A stretch of DNA of 64,000 nucleotides from Rutidosis leptorrhynchoides. Taxonomy: Eukaryota > Streptophyta > Magnoliopsida > Asterales > Asteraceae. The stretch is taken from contig NC_092333.1 of NCBI RefSeq assembly GCF_046630445.1, positions 356,285,001-356,349,000 on the forward strand, in the 5' to 3' direction. The translations under genes were made by a program, and so were the position numbers. The notes beneath the pieces were generated by a model. The model worked only from the letters and a program-made list of their open reading frames with translations. It was not told the origin of the DNA and did not search any database. Shown piece by piece: positions 10,280 through 21,978 of this stretch; within the stretch, counting starts at the first letter, position 1; the number at the start of each line of letters is the position of its first letter.

Positions 10280-13260
10280 TGAAAGAATTCAAGGTAAGAT
10301 ATATGAACCAATTCATCCATCATGTGAACCATTTTGATATTTCATGGTTCTAATAGACGCATCTAGCGGATGGTCTCATATTTGTACGTTATCAAGCCGT
10401 AATATGGCATTTGCAAAGTTTCTTGCACAAATTATTAAATTGAGAACACATTATTCTGATTACACCATTAAAAGGATGAGACTTAATAATGCTGGTGAGT
10501 TAACATCTCAAGCATTTAATGATCATTATATATCTACAGGGATTGTTGTTGAACATCCAGTTGCTCATGTGCATACACAAAATTGGTTTAGCTAAATCAA
10601 TAGATAAACGCTTGCAGCTAATAACTAGACAATTGATAATGAGTACAAAACTATCAATATTTATATGTGGACATGTAAATTTACATGCTGCGACATTAAT
10701 TCGCATTATACCATGTGGAAGTCTTAAATATTTTCACTTACTACTTGATTTTGGCTAAGAGCCAAATATTTTCCACCGTAGAACATTGGTTGTGCAGTGT
10801 ATGTTCCAATTGTATCACCACAACACAATAAAATGTTTTTTCAAAGAAAGATGGTAATATATTTTGGATATAAAACATCTTCAATCATAAGATATACTGA
10901 ACCCATGACGGGTGATGTTTTTACAGCACGTTTTGCTGATTGTCATTTTAATAAAACATTGTTCCCTAGATTAGGGGGGTGAAGTAAAAAAAATAATAAA
11001 ATGATGCTTCATGATGTGAACATCAATTAAGGTATATTGAACTCGCACAAAAGAATGTGAAACGAAAGTTCAAAAAATAATGCATATGCAAGAACTTGCA
11101 AATAAATTACTTTATGCATTTACAGATATAAAAAAAAAGGTGACTAAATCATATATACCAGCGATAAATGCTTCAGCTCGAACTGAAATTCCAAAAGCTG
11201 GCAATAATGTCACTGTTGAGTCTTTGCCACGCATCAAACGTGGAAGATCAATTGGTTCCGAAGATAAAAATCCTCGAAAAAGAAAATCAGCTGATAATGA
11301 GGTAAAAGAAAGTGTTCAAGAAGAACCACAAATCAATATTCCTTCTGCAGAGGATATTGATAAATGTAAATACTAAAATTGCGATAAATTATGCAATATT
11401 ATGGAACCGAAATGAAATTAAAATCTCTATGAGATATTTTCATATTATGTTACAATGACATCATGAATAAAGATGATGATCTGGAACTAAAATCTGTCAT
11501 TGAATATACAAAATGGACATGATTGAGCTCAATGGAAAGGAACAATACGAGCTGAATTAGAATCGCTCGATAAAAGAAAAGTTTTCGGATCAATCGTTAT
11601 CACTTTTAAAGATGTGAAACGTATGGGATACAAATGAATTTTTATCCTAAAAGAAATGTGCAAATGAAGTTACAAGGAAAACTAGACTTGTAACTCAATA
11701 TTTCCCACAAAGACCATAAATGAATTATGAGGAAAACTTATCCTCATGTAATGGATACAATTACTTATTAGATACTTAATCAACCTGGTAGTTATTTAAA
11801 TGCATCTCATGAATGTTGTTACTACTTATCTGTATGGATCACTTAATAATGATATATATGAATATACCTAAAGAGTTAAGGTATCATAAGCATCTAATGT
11901 AAAACCCAAGGGAATATATTCCATTAAATCACAAAGATTTCTAAATGGGTTTATACAAACGGGACGTATGTGGTATAACCGATTAGATGACTACTTGATA
12001 AAAAAAAGGGTATAAATATAAACTTATTTTGCACGTATGTTTTATAGAAACAATGTTCGGATATGAGATCGTAGTTGTTTATGTCAATGTTCTTAACATC
12101 ATATGAACAAATAAAGAGATCTATGAAATCATTCAACTTCTAAAGAATTATTTTGAAATGAAAGATCTTGAAAAAACCAAGTACTACCTTGGATTGCAAA
12201 TTGAGCATATGCCTAATGATTTACTTGTACATCAAACAACTTATACCGAAAAGATTTTAAAACATTTTTTTTAAAGACACTCATTGTTGTTAGATCACTC
12301 AATATTGACACTGATCTATTTCATCCCTGCGAAGATCATGAAAATCTTAACAGATCGGAAGTTCCATATTTTAGTGCAATTGAGGTTCTTATGTATCTTA
12401 TAGATTGTACAAGACCTGACATTTCTCTTGCAGTTAATTTGTTGGCAAGATTCAGCTCAAATGACAATGGAGCGGGATCAAACACATATTTTGATACCCT
12501 TGAGAAACTGCTGATTTAAAATTATTTTATTATAACGTTTCAAAACAAGATTTGGTTGATTATATATATGCAGGTCATTCATCAAATCCTCATAAAGATA
12601 AATCTCAAACTCGATATGTATTCCTAAATGGAGATACCACAAAATCATGGCGTTCTTAAAACAAACACTTGTTGCAACATCATCATCAAATCATGACGAA
12701 GTGATTGCATTATATGAAACTACTCGAAAATGTGTTTGGTTGAGATCAATGACACAAATCATTATTGATTCTTGTGGACTAGAACGCTATAAAAGACTAA
12801 CAACTATCTTCACCAACAACTATATATGAAGATAATGCAGCTTGCATAATACAAATGAAAGAAGAGTATCAAAAGTGACTGAACAAAATATAAATACTGA
12901 CGAGGCGCCAAAGCCATAGACGGTCTTAACGGTCATAAGTTTGATGGAAAAGAATGGTATGTTGGTAAGGCTCAGAAAAGACTACAAGGGAATAGGAATT
13001 GAAACAAGGGTTTGAGCAAACCATGAAGGAGACTGTAGACAAATCACAGGGGCTAAACTTGTACATAAAAGATTTAGATGATACAGTTTCAGATGAAAAC
13101 CTCAGATTCTTCTCATATACTCAAGATCTCGTAAAAGACAACCAGATTAAAATGAGATATGTTCAATCAACAACTCTGCTGATCTTTATACCAAAGCACT
13201 GCCAACTGCTATTTTCAGAACACACGTTCATAATATTGGCATGAGGCATGTTCAGAAGAT
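10280..13260 (+). pseudogene. Copia integrase, reverse transcriptase and RNase H relics
   Basis: The order is integrase core (about 10340-10990, with NMAFAKFLAQIIKLRTHY and VVEHPVAHVHTQN), RT (about 11480-12560, with EMKDLEKTKYYLGLQIEH-type wording) and RNase H (about 12560-13260, with AFLKQTLVATSSSNHDEV). This is the Copia domain order. The region is heavily decayed and is a fossil. A host poly(A)-binding-protein fragment interrupts the RNase H part at 12906-13105. Confidence 0.85.
12906..13105 (+). pseudogene. Poly(A)-binding protein fragment captured in the Copia RNase H region
   Basis: The translation contains KFDGKEWYVGKAQK and, in another frame, FEQTMKETVDKSQGLNLY. These match the end of RRM3 and the linker to RRM4 in plant cytoplasmic poly(A)-binding proteins. 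Copia RNase H wording resumes directly after it (FFSYTQDL), and the Copia catalytic-region wording EDNAAC precedes it closely, so the fragment looks inserted within that domain. No intron is visible inside about 200 bases, which fits capture from an mRNA but does not prove it. It cannot give a working RNA-binding protein. Confidence 0.82.
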
Positions 13261-13403
13261 GTAACAACTCAGGCGTTGCCTACTTGAGGGGGAGTCAACT
13301 CTATACTGCACTCTTTTTCCCTTAGCTAAAGTTTTATCCCAATGGGTTTTCTTTAGCAAGGTTTTTAACGAGGCAGTACTAGTTATTCTCTAATAAAATT
13401 GTC

Positions 13404-13416
13404 ATCCAAGGGGGAG
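13404..13416 (+). other. Polypurine tract of the Copia element
   Basis: CCAAGGGGGAG ends directly before the 3' LTR at 13417, as expected for plus-strand priming. Confidence 0.85.
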
Positions 13417-13654
13417 TGTTATAAAATATCTAGATTATGTTATAAAATATCTAGATTGGATGTTAATTTTATTATTATTATATTTCTTGCATAGTAATAT
13501 TTTATACTATAAATAGACATGTATGGTAACCATTTAAGGTGTACCATTTCTCTTGAAATATCAATATCAATATTTCTTCTCTCTTTCTTCTCTCTTTTTC
13601 TCTCCTTGTTCTTATAACCATTAAAGGTAGTTATAAGCTTACTGAATTATAACA
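13417..13654 (+). repeat. 3' LTR of the Copia element
   Basis: It is 238 bases, the same length as the 5' LTR. One difference is visible (near base 20). It is followed by AATAT, the target duplication. Confidence 0.93.
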
Positions 13655-14680
13655 AATATATATTAATATAACTATATAAATATTAGTCATTATAAATGTA
13701 TATACATAAATTAAATATATATAATATAAGTTATAATATATGAAATTGTTCAATTACGATTATAGGTATTAATATATATATAAATGATATAGGTTCGTGA
13801 ATCCGAGGCCAACCCTGCATTGTTCAGTATCGTCGTATGCATATTTTTACTACAAAATATCGTATCGTGAGTTTCATTACTCCCTTTTTAAATGCTTTTA
13901 CAAAATATATTTTTGGGACTGAGAATACATGCGCTTTTATAAATGTTTGACGAAATAGACACAAGTAATTGAAACTACATTCTATGGTTAAATGATCGAA
14001 GCCGAATATGCCCCTTTTGCTTGGTAACCTAAGAATTAGTAAACCAGTCTACTAATTGACGCGAATCCTAAAGATAGATCTATTGGTCCTAACAAACCCC
14101 ATTCGTTGTAGCGGATGCTTTAGTACTTCGATTTTGTTTTATCATGTCCGATGGATGTCCCGGAATGATAGGGGATATTCTTATATGCATCTTGTTAATG
14201 TCGGTTACCAGGTGTTCAATCCATATGAATGATTTTTGTCTCTATGCATGGGACGTATATTTATGAGAAATGAAAATGAAAATCTTGTGGTCTATTAAAA
14301 TGATGGAAATGATTGATTATGATAAACTAATGAACTCACTAACCTTTTGGTTGACACTTTAAAGCATGTTTATTCTCAGGTATGAAAGAAATCTTCCGAT
14401 GTGCATTTGCTCACTTTAGAGATATTACTTGGAGTCATTCATGACATATTTCAAAAGACGTTGCATTCAAGTCGTTGAGTTCATCAAGATTATTATTAAG
14501 TCAATTATAGTTGGATATATTATGAAATGGTATGCATGCCGTCAACTTTCGATGTAATGAAAGTTTATCTTTTAAAACGAATGCAATGTTTGTAAAATGT
14601 ATCATATAGAGGTCAAATACCTCGCGATGTAATCAACTATTGTGAATCGTTTATAATGTATATGAACGGGGCATTTCAGT

Positions 14681-14692
14681 TGCTATCAGAGC
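14681..14692 (+). other. Primer-binding site of E2
   Basis: TGCTATCAGAGC resembles the initiator tRNA-Met complement TGGTATCAGAGC found in E1, E3 and the Tekay element. It lies two bases after the 5' LTR. Confidence 0.75.
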
Positions 14693-15830
14693 GGTGGTCT
14701 TAGTGAACCAAGTATTGCATTAGTGTGTCTAACTAGTAGTTGTTTAGATGCATTAGTGAGTCTGGACTTCGACCGTGTCTGCATGTCAAAAGTTTTTGCT
14801 TATCATTTTGTGTAGAAAATTACTTGCTTATCATTTTTAGGGAATCACTTGCTTATCATATTAAGTCTAGATACATCTTACTGCATTTAGTGCATCGATA
14901 GTGTATAGACAAAATTCATATCTTAGAGTATCTGTTACTATAGACTTTTCCTGACAGCTTCCGTAGATTCCTCCGTAAATTATGGGATTTTAGTATTATA
15001 TATGCATATGTAAATCATGTATTGCAGGGTACTAATCTACATCTTATAATCTATTTCATATCGAAAATCTTTCATCTGATCGTACGAGATGGATCCCTCT
15101 ACCAGTTTGAATTCCTCGGATTCGTACAGCTATTCCGATATGGAGTTTCACTCGAGCTCTGAAATCAGTGCCACCATAATGAATCAACCAATCAGCCATC
15201 CCCAATTCATCTGATGGGTTCGTAGTCGACTTAATCAATAGAGACGCGAAGAAGGCGATCTCTTCCACCAACCAAATTTTCCTTTTGGCGAAGAACCTGA
15301 AACACTTACCGGCGAATCAGCCCGAAACACCATTTTCACCCTTATTTCCAGGATATCTCGTCACGATTATATTCTATCTAAAATTCTAAAACTTATTCAT
15401 CCACTCGTTCCGACCGACAATCATCCCGGAATAATAGAAGAAGTCAACGAACTTCGCGCTCAAGTAATCAATTTGGAGAATATGGTGCAAAGCTTACCAG
15501 CTTCAGCAACATCACCGACATCAACAGTACCACCAACAACATAAGTTTCAACATCACACGCCTCAACATCACAATCTATACCTCAATCATAATCATCATT
15601 CTACATATCCATTCTATATCATTTATCTTCGTTCGCTTTAGCGATTATGTAATCTTTAATGTTTTAGAGGTTATATATTCTTATTCTAACAGTAAATCAA
15701 ATGAGTTTAATATCATATTAACTCATTAAATCCATGATTACATTTGAAGAAAATATATATGTATATATATATATTTTCATAAAGATTGTAATTAAAAATT
15801 CTTTCGTACAAACTGTTAATGGTGAAAATA

Positions 15831-15855
15831 TTTTAACGGGTAGGTAATACCCGAG
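15831..15855 (+). other. Internal copy of the tract motif in E2
   Basis: TTTTAACGGGTAGGTAATAC repeats the TTTAACGGGTAGGTAC that abuts the 3' LTR. It is followed by CCGAG, so GGGTA...TACCC can fold. A central plus-strand primer or a relic of recombination are both possible. Confidence 0.6.
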
Positions 15856-16314
15856 GAATATTTAGATTTCATATTAATAAGTACACTATACATTCTTTCA
15901 AATCTAATTCAACAGTCATTTACTATCCTATTTACAACCACCGATATACGTATCCGTTCACCGTAGAATAACCCTTTTCATTCAATTTCATATTTGGATT
16001 TTGATCTATCAGAATCTAACAAGTGGCATAATGAAGAAAACATTGGACAAAAATAAAATTTGTTAGAAACAAACAAATTAACCATGAGAAAATTTTGTTA
16101 AGAATCCACGCTAACAAAATCCTAGCTAACTGTTCCTAGCTAACTGTTAATTCCTTATTACATTTTATTATCGCAATTTATTTATCGCAGTTTATTTATC
16201 GCAATTTATATTCTCGCAATTTTATTTATCGTCATTTAATTTCTGTTATTTATTTTACGCACTTTATTTATCGTCATTTAAATACTGTTATTTACGCATT
16301 TTAAATATGGGGAC

Positions 16315-16600
16315 ACGTATACAATGTTTTGACATATCATATCGACGCATCTATATATATTATTTGGAATAACCATAGACACTCTATATGCAGTGATAAT
16401 CGAGTTAGCTATACAGGGTTGAGGTTGATTTTACAATAATATATATACTTTGAGTTGTAATCGAGTCTGAGACATGTGTACGGGTCACGATACTTATTAA
16501 TTAATTCGAATATTATATATTAAACTATATATGAATTATTGACTTACTAATTGTGGACTGATAACTGTGGATTGCCAACATTGGACAATTAAAATGAATT
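16315..16600 (+). repeat. Block in E2 related to the element A LTR
   Basis: It shares long stretches with 51785-52080 of the A LTR, including CCATAGACACTCTATATGC and GAGTTAGCTATACAGGGTTG, and the same order of CTAACTGTGGA repeats. E3 has no equivalent at this place, so E2 gained it or E3 lost it. Confidence 0.75.
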
Positions 16601-17281
16601 AAATTATTGATTATAACATATGAAACTAAATATTTCTTCAAGTTTTCTACTTGATTTCATCTTAAACCTCAATTGTATCTTGACGATTACAATCTGCGTT
16701 CAAACCTTTCATGATTCTTGAAAACACCTCAATCGAGAGGATAAACCAACCGCACTTCATCTACGGAAGAAAAGATTGATGCATATAGTTATGCACCTGA
16801 AAACTCTTGGAACATGAGTAAACGTTTAACACCTATCTGTGATAGCTCCTTTGGCATTGTTATTACCGAAAATAACATTGCAATTCTTTTTCAAATTAGC
16901 CAATTTTGTCACAGCTTCAGCAAGTCAACTTCGACTTTTCATTCAAATTAGTCTTATTATAACCTCGATATATGAGTTTGCCTTTCGTCATCGTTACCGG
17001 AGAACTGTTTATATCCCACCACATTAGCAGTAAACTTACCAGCAACTTCACTAATCTTTGACTTTCTGAAAAATCATTATATTCAGTGAAGCTCTATCAT
17101 ATATTCATCCGCATCTTGTAACGAAAATTGTCATACCAATTACCGGAAATCAGCAATCAGTATTTTGAATCTCGCAGCATTTCTACATCAACAGTTATAT
17201 GTATACATATAACAATTATCTCTTAGAATTATGAGCTTCCATTCTGAAATTCTGAAAAGCACCCAGCCTACGAATCAATAC

Positions 17282-17505
17282 ACTGAACTTTGAAAAAGCT
17301 GAATGAAGCAGCAGAAACTGTAGACAACTGAAACAGTCAAAAGTTTGATGATAAAGAATAGTGTGTTGGCAAATCTCGGAAAAGTTGGAAAATGAAAAAC
17401 GGATTGAGCAAACTATGAAGGAGACTAAGGACAAATACAAGGAACAAACTCTGTATTTAAAGAATCCCGGTGATTCTGTTTATGATGAAATCTTTAACGA
17501 ATACC
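17282..17505 (+). pseudogene. Poly(A)-binding protein relic in E2
   Basis: Short matches to plant poly(A)-binding protein RRM3 and the linker are recognisable: NFEKAE, QKFDDKE, and a stretch like IEQTMKETKDKYKEQTLYLK. It aligns with 46000-46205 in E3 and with the fragment in the Copia element. It is decayed and cannot be functional. Confidence 0.68.
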
Positions 17506-18731
17506 TTGCTCCTTAATCGCTCTAAATCATCGTGAATGAATTTCTTCATCACAAATTGATTCAAAAATTCTAAGATATTATCGTATCTTTCATTATTAAT
17601 ATCCTCAATATTTTTGAAGATATCTTCATAAATATTCTCGTCTGATATTAATTATCTCCCCGCGCTATCTGTGTTATATCATAAAAGGAAACTATTTTAG
17701 TTTCTATATTCTGTAAACCTTCAAGTTTAAAATAAGAATGATTTTGAAGTAGTGTCGGAAATTGATGCATGAGTTAGTATAATATAATGACACTTGATCA
17801 ACGTGATTATATTACAGTAATTCATGTTGAGTTTCTAATGGAACGTGATGATTCACAGATCATAACGTCATCTTGTGCCATGTTACATAACTCTTTCATT
17901 CTGCTTAACTTCTGAACATATCAAGAAAATATATTCTTGATAGTTCTATTCTCAGTGATTCTGGTAATTTGACAAATCAAATCATGCTATTACGTTCTTT
18001 CTTGTTTAAAACATTAAGTTCATCCGAAATTCCATACTTACGAATTCTGGACCGTTACTCACTTTGCTAGAGGTCGAAAAGAAAATAAAAAGGGCAAAGA
18101 GCTCCAAAATATAAGAGAAAATATAGAGATTACAAACCGTGTATATCAATGTTTATCGCAACATAAAGACAAGGGAAAATTAAAAACACTCTAACCCCAA
18201 GGACAAAGTAGAAGAAAACAGATTCCTCTAGTGGAAGTTGGAAAAGAAGAACGATCAATGCAATAGTCAGAATAAGAACAAGGATTAGAACCGGATTAAG
18301 CATTTTTTTTTATAATCTTTTGGATATATGAACTGAGAGAGAAGGTATGGAAGTGGTGAAAACTAATGGAATGGAAAAGGTAAATTTATAGTGGAAATAT
18401 CCGACAGAGCAATCGAGAAAGATCACCGTATTTAATTATAGAGATCTTAATTTCCTTATTCACCGAAGAATCAAATCTTTTAGATTTTGAAGATTCTCTT
18501 TAAATTCCTTGAATTTCGGAATTCAACCCTGATTACGTCAAAAAGCTAAGATGAATTTTATTTCCCTCATCTCACTATTTTGTGATAGCTTCACTCGTAC
18601 GCTTCACATAAGCAAATCATTTTATCTTTATTAATCAATAATGATCAAACTCTAATATCAACTCATATTCGTCATGGAAACATTTTTATTGTTAGCTATG
18701 ACGACCTCACTCAAATTTCGGGACGAAATTT

Positions 18732-18748
18732 CTTTAACGGGTAGGTAC
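18732..18748 (+). other. 3' tract of E2
   Basis: TTTAACGGGTAGGTAC abuts the 3' LTR, preceded by CGGGACGAAATTTC. This is the wording seen at the same place in E3 and, in variant form, in element A. It marks the family and the plus-strand primer site. Confidence 0.8.
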
Positions 18749-19715
18749 TGTGACGACCCGGAAATTTCCGACCAAATTTAAACTTAAATCTTTAAATGAT
18801 TTCGATACGATAAGAAAAGTCTGTAATGTTAAATCTCAAAATGTTTGAACTGTTTCATATATGCAATTGACCTTTGACTATTCTCGACGATTCATGAACA
18901 ACTATTTGTAAATAGATACATATATCTAAAAATATAAATATATATGTTAATTCGAAATATAATTTGAAATATTATATTACTTAGCTATTAAAATTAATTT
19001 TGTAAAATAAAATAATATAAGATATAATAAAATTTATTATTTAAATGAATTTATTTTTAGATATAAAAGTTTATTGAATATATTTAATTGTAATACTCGG
19101 TTGACATTTCGTTAGTGTTCATATAGATATGATACAAGTTTATTAAGATTTAAAATAAAGTTGAACTGTAAATCGATTACGAAGATTATAGGTTTGACAA
19201 AAATATTTTTATCTTTTTAGTTTAAATTTTAGTACTCCATACATATTAATTGGAACAGAAAATAAATAATTAACGAACCTTTTTGATCAGATTTCAAACA
19301 GTTAATGATTGCAATAATTAAATGAATTGAATATAAAAATTTGGGATTTTTAGGAACAATTTTGTACGTTAACTGTTTAGCAGTGGTCACGGTATAACCT
19401 ACATGTTAAAATCGTTGGTGCAAAATATCAAGAAGGTGGCTATCCTATTTAGGTCTCTGTGCTTGATTGGGTGATTGATTTCTTTTTCACTTACAATATT
19501 CTAATTACAAGTATAGATAAATATAAACACATAACATGTACTAAATATAGAGAGAGATATTTTCTTCCTCTTGAGTTCTTCTTCTTCTCCCTCACTATCT
19601 CAACCGTCACCACCTTATACCACCGATCACCAAACGTTCCATTTTGATGCTTCACTTGTTCGATAACTATCATTAACAACAACTTCAACTTTTTGGTTTT
19701 TACTCTTGTTTGTTA

Positions 19716-19970
19716 CTCCCTCCGTCCCACTATAAGTGTCCACATTTGACTTTCAAAGTCTTTCTTTGTCAACTTTGACCGTAAATATTTTTATTTGTGT
19801 TATATATTATTTGATAAAAATTATATAAATAAAATCATGTTCAAAAACCCAATCCATTCATATAAATTTTATAAAATATTATATAACAGAAATAAAGATA
19901 TTTACGGTCAAAGTTGATAACAAAAGACTTTGAAAGTCAATTGTGGACACTTATAGTGGGATGGAGGGAG
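19716..19970. mobile_element. Stowaway-type MITE (Tc1/mariner)
   Basis: The element is flanked by TA (19714-19715 and 19971-19972) and starts CTCCCTCCGTCCCACTATAA, the known Stowaway terminal form. The other end is its inverted complement over about 50 bases with a few mismatches, and the inner parts (TCAACTTTGACCG / CGGTCAAAGTTGA) are also complementary. It has no coding capacity. The E2 5' LTR has the empty site GTTACTATTC near 4825, so the MITE arrived after E2. Confidence 0.95.
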
Positions 19971-21085
19971 TACTATTCTATACAATCATCACCTTTTCTT
20001 GTTTTGGGTTACTTGAGCCAAGAATCACCACTCTCATCAACATCATTAACAACCATCTCAAATCACCATATAACCACCCGGGAACCACCACCGCTATCAT
20101 CATCTACATTTTTTTTCAATTTTCTATTTACTTCAATCCGTCAACCAAGACACCATGATCACTATCGTGTTTCTTGTCTTCGTTTCAAGTACAACCAAAA
20201 TATCATCACCATGATCCAACACACGTTTACGATCAACACCATCGACCATCACCTTTTGAAACCCATTTAATCATCATAAATCCTCTTCGATCACCAACTA
20301 ACATCTATAATCGATCATCATCTTCAACACGAACTATTATCAAAAATCTACTCACTGTTACTATTATTTTATGTATTTCATTTGAATAGCCCAAATAACG
20401 TCACAACATGTCCTTCAAATTACTGCTTGTTCTTTTCTATTGGAATCACGAAACAACCATCACGCTCCTCTCTCTTCTCCCTCTCTTATTTTCATTTGTG
20501 AAACTATTAAACACCCATCACTATAGAACATCACAGACCACCACCCTTCATGTATTTTTCTTGACGAACACCTTTAAACCACCGCAACTTGTGTTTATAC
20601 TCCTACTGCTGAAATTTCCCGATTAAGACCGCTACACAGCTGGTTTGTTGCTTCTATTCGCGACAAACAATGAATCAAACCACCACTGTGTAGATAACAA
20701 CGATGATATTATTTTGCTGTTTACTGTTTCTTGTTCATTCGAAAACCACCATTTTCTTTCCATTGCTTCATCGATGTGTACTGCTACAGCAGATATATGC
20801 ACCTATTTCTGTTTCTTCTTTTAGAATAAAAGAGAATGATGAACAAAGAAACAGTAACCTACAATTATTGTTGATATTAAATTCAAAAAGTCACCGACAG
20901 TTTTCTTTCCATGCTATTAAATAAGCTGGGTGTTTGATTTATATTGGAAAGTGACGTGAGGATGAGGATCACATTTGTTTTTTTCCTGTTTCCATTTACC
21001 GTTCAAGTAAGTTCCAAGCCAATTTATCCTTTCATAAATTCAGAATTCTAAAAGGCTCAATAATTAATCATGTTGGACTTTTAAA

Positions 21086-21370
21086 TGCCGGGCTGAGAAA
21101 TTCAACTTACTTTTTCTGTTGGGCCATAATTTAGAATCATTGGGCCGAAGCTTTTATTTTTCTGTTGGGCTCTGTGATCCTTCTTTAGAGTTTGGGCCGA
21201 AACTGTTGTAGTAATGGTTATAGGGCCGTGGACTGATTTAGTGTGGTTGGGCCGAGAATTCTGTTGGACCATGATTCCTTAGATTAATTGTTGGGCTTGT
21301 GTTTTGCTGATTGGGCTGTAAGTTGTTAGGATATAAATGAATTTATAAACTTCTTGTTTGGGCCGAGAAT
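21086..21370 (+). promoter_or_regulatory. TGGGCY cluster in the E2 3' LTR
   Basis: This is the same series of TGGGCC/TGGGCT words as at 5935-6215, with a few gained or lost by point change. It supports a shared LTR property. Confidence 0.6.
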
Positions 21371-21775
21371 AAAGAAATGATGATGTTAAAATAGGTAATG
21401 GTTATTAATGTTAAGATAGATGATGTTAGAATGATGGGGACAAGATGAATATTTGGGGACTTACCAACTACCGTATAATTTTATTTTTTTTGCTGATCGA
21501 GCAGTATTATGTATCTATTCTGTTTCCTTTTATGATCAACCGAGAATATATGATTGAAGTTCGATAATGAAAGTAATAGTTGATGATATGAACGATGGCA
21601 GTGGAGTGATGATTATGATCAATGAGAATTGGTAATAATAATGGTTTTACAATAAAGATGATACATGATTTAAAAGGATGATGAAATTAAGGAGATGATG
21701 ATGATGTTTGGTTTATAAAAATGGAAACAGATCAAGGTTAAAAGAATTTAGGGAAGTAATTAAAACAAAAAATGG

Positions 21776-21845
21776 TAAACAGAGTAGTGGTTAGGGGAGT
21801 TTTTGAGTTAGCGGGAGGTCGCGGGTTCGAGTCCGGGCAGTGGCA
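21776..21845 (+). other. tRNA-like segment in the E2 3' LTR
   Basis: A-box-like AGTAGTGGTTAGGGG and a perfect B box GGTTCGAGTCC (21824-21834) are kept, as in the 5' LTR. A TTA tract follows. Confidence 0.6.
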
Positions 21846-21904
21846 TTTTATTTTTAGAAGCTTGTTTCTTCAAAGTTGTATTCTAAAATTTTTATTATCA
21901 TTAC

Positions 21905-21911
21905 TAGTATT

Positions 21912-21976
<65 letters not shown>

Positions 21977-21978
21977 CA
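21905..21978. repeat. TTA microsatellite in the E2 3' LTR
   Basis: An almost pure (TTA)n run that is less interrupted than that of the 5' LTR. Confidence 0.95.

Larger units (their letters stand above)
7172..13654 (+). mobile_element. Ty1/Copia element (Ale-like), gutted but with near-identical LTRs
   Basis: Target duplication AATAT lies at 7167-7171 and 13655-13659. The unbroken site is seen in the E2 3' LTR near 22297. Parts are 238-base LTRs, a leader with tandem repeats, about 2.2 kb of non-Copia repeat-rich DNA where gag and protease would be expected, then integrase, RT and RNase H relics, and a PPT. A poly(A)-binding-protein fragment sits inside the RNase H relic. The coding part is heavily broken (well over ten breaks), yet by eye the LTRs differ at only one base. 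Insertion is therefore recent, and mobilisation in trans is the simplest reading. The clade is judged from integrase and RNase H wording. Confidence 0.92.
3855..14678 (+). repeat. 5' LTR of E2 (split by a Copia element)
   Basis: It starts TGTGACGACCC and ends GGGCATTTCA directly before the primer-binding site. The Copia element at 7172-13654 splits it at AATAT. Within it are a C/A-rich CCACCATCA-like stretch (4690-5560), the TGGGCY cluster, the tRNA-like segment, a TTA tract and a conserved last 1 kb. The 3' LTR gives the uninterrupted order. Short H/T/P-rich open frames in the CCACCAT stretch are compositional and not supported as genes. Confidence 0.9.
14693..18748 (+). pseudogene. E2 internal region without pol
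   Basis: The leader is followed at about 15088-15540 by a Ser/Asp-rich gag-like relic (DMEFHSS and an S/T/P-rich tail) shared with E1 and E3. Then come hairpin-rich AT sequence, a second copy of the tract motif (15831), a block related to the A LTR (16315-16600), a stretch shared with E3 at 16840-17000 containing ANFVTA, a poly(A)-binding-protein relic (17282-17505), and non-coding sequence to the 3' tract. No RT, RNase H or integrase is recognisable. The region is broken as a coding unit. Confidence 0.8.

Noticed and set aside
12906-13105. A working poly(A)-binding protein gene
   Set aside because: Only about 70 residues of a protein of more than 600 are represented, and they are decayed.
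15056-15271. Minus-strand 71-residue frame
   Set aside because: It is opposite the E2 gag-like relic and not conserved in E1 or E3.
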